The notes under the pieces were generated by a model. The model was not told the origin of the DNA. It saw only the letters and a list, made by a program, of their open reading frames with translations, and searched no databases. The position numbers were made by a program, and so were the translations under genes. This document shows, piece by piece, positions 49,244-49,320 of a DNA stretch of 49,320 nucleotides; the stretch's first letter is position 1, and the number at the start of each line of letters is the position of its first letter. Source of the DNA: CAZGTQ01 sp964528575 (GTDB lineage Bacteria; Planctomycetota; UBA1135; GCA-002686595). The DNA is taken from NCBI GenBank assembly GCA_964528575.1, contig CAZGTQ010000274.1:1-49320 (forward strand), in the 5' to 3' direction.

Positions 49244-49320
49244 AGAACGGACGAGCGGCGGGTAGGGAAAGAGGGTGTGTCGGTGGGTAGCGCGCGGGGG
49301 GCGCGGTCGCAGGAAGAGGG
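49244..49320. other. Degraded Illumina TruSeq adapter at the contig end (not genomic)
   Basis: Bases from 49244 read AGAACGGACGAGCGGCGGGT and then AGGGAAAGAGGGT. The reverse complement of the TruSeq universal adapter begins AGATCGGAAGAGCGTCGTGT and continues AGGGAAAGAGTGT. Over these first 33 positions 28 agree, and most mismatches are T-to-G or A-to-C, as in poor-quality read tails. A GGTGG stretch follows as in the adapter. The remaining bases are G-rich low-quality sequence. Confidence 0.9.

Overview
The window is about 49 kb of very GC-rich, gene-dense bacterial DNA, with frequent GTG/TTG starts and many 4-bp ATGA/GTGA stop-start overlaps. The gene set points to a planctomycete-like bacterium: an ECF-type sigma factor beside a large Ser/Thr kinase with a TPR tail, several secreted or lipid-anchored TPR and Ig-like proteins, a di-haem cytochrome lipoprotein, a rod-shape operon and a microcompartment locus. 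This placement is inference from gene content; a myxobacterium-like lineage is not excluded. The sequence looks like one assembled contig, because its last ~77 bases are a degraded Illumina adapter. No tRNA, rRNA, CRISPR array or insertion sequence was found. No gap between genes exceeds 300 bases.

Layout. 1-1577 (minus): the start of a membrane protein cut by the window edge, a frameshifted gene remnant and two tandem paralogous membrane proteins. 1599-9975 (minus): a tripartite efflux operon of one membrane-fusion lipoprotein and two different RND pumps, with no outer-membrane channel gene. 10039-13093 (plus): moeA and a full-length apolipoprotein N-acyltransferase. 13276-14400 (plus): a coiled-coil membrane protein and a small membrane protein, closed by a 15-bp-stem terminator. 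14655-21915 (plus): mreB, mreC, mreD, a very long PBP2 and rodA, the elongasome operon, followed by a large hairpin. 22089-23927: the di-haem cytochrome lipoprotein.

24525-30902 (plus): the most interesting region, a bacterial microcompartment (BMC) operon. It encodes two BMC-H hexamer proteins, a CsoS1D-like permuted BMC-T, two BMC-P pentamer proteins, a PduT-like BMC-T, and an acylating aldehyde dehydrogenase with a long linker and a cysteine-rich tail. It ends with an ACT-domain protein (UPF0237 type) and a UPF0210/DUF711 protein. There is no PduL/Pta phosphotransacylase, no alcohol dehydrogenase and no recognised signature enzyme. The UPF0237/UPF0210 pair is normally found outside microcompartments; here it is the only non-shell content besides the aldehyde dehydrogenase. 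The ACT protein carries an extra N-terminal module resembling the N-terminus of EutT. A well-formed promoter and a direct repeat lie upstream. I therefore propose a microcompartment type whose undefined chemistry depends on UPF0210.

30899-34943 (minus): Ser/Thr kinase-TPR protein and sigma factor. 35035-36996 (plus): MFS transporter and a small AAA-type ATPase. 36983-39759 (minus): TldD/PmbA protease pair. 39872-44910 (minus): a DUF6687-like protein with an apparent CTG start and two TPR proteins. 45119-49243 (plus): an Ig-like lipoprotein and the start of a kinesin-light-chain-type TPR protein interrupted by a stop codon near the contig end.

Across the window a -10 element of the form TAGANT recurs. 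At several genes it lies only 6-11 bases before the start codon, which suggests leaderless or nearly leaderless mRNAs.
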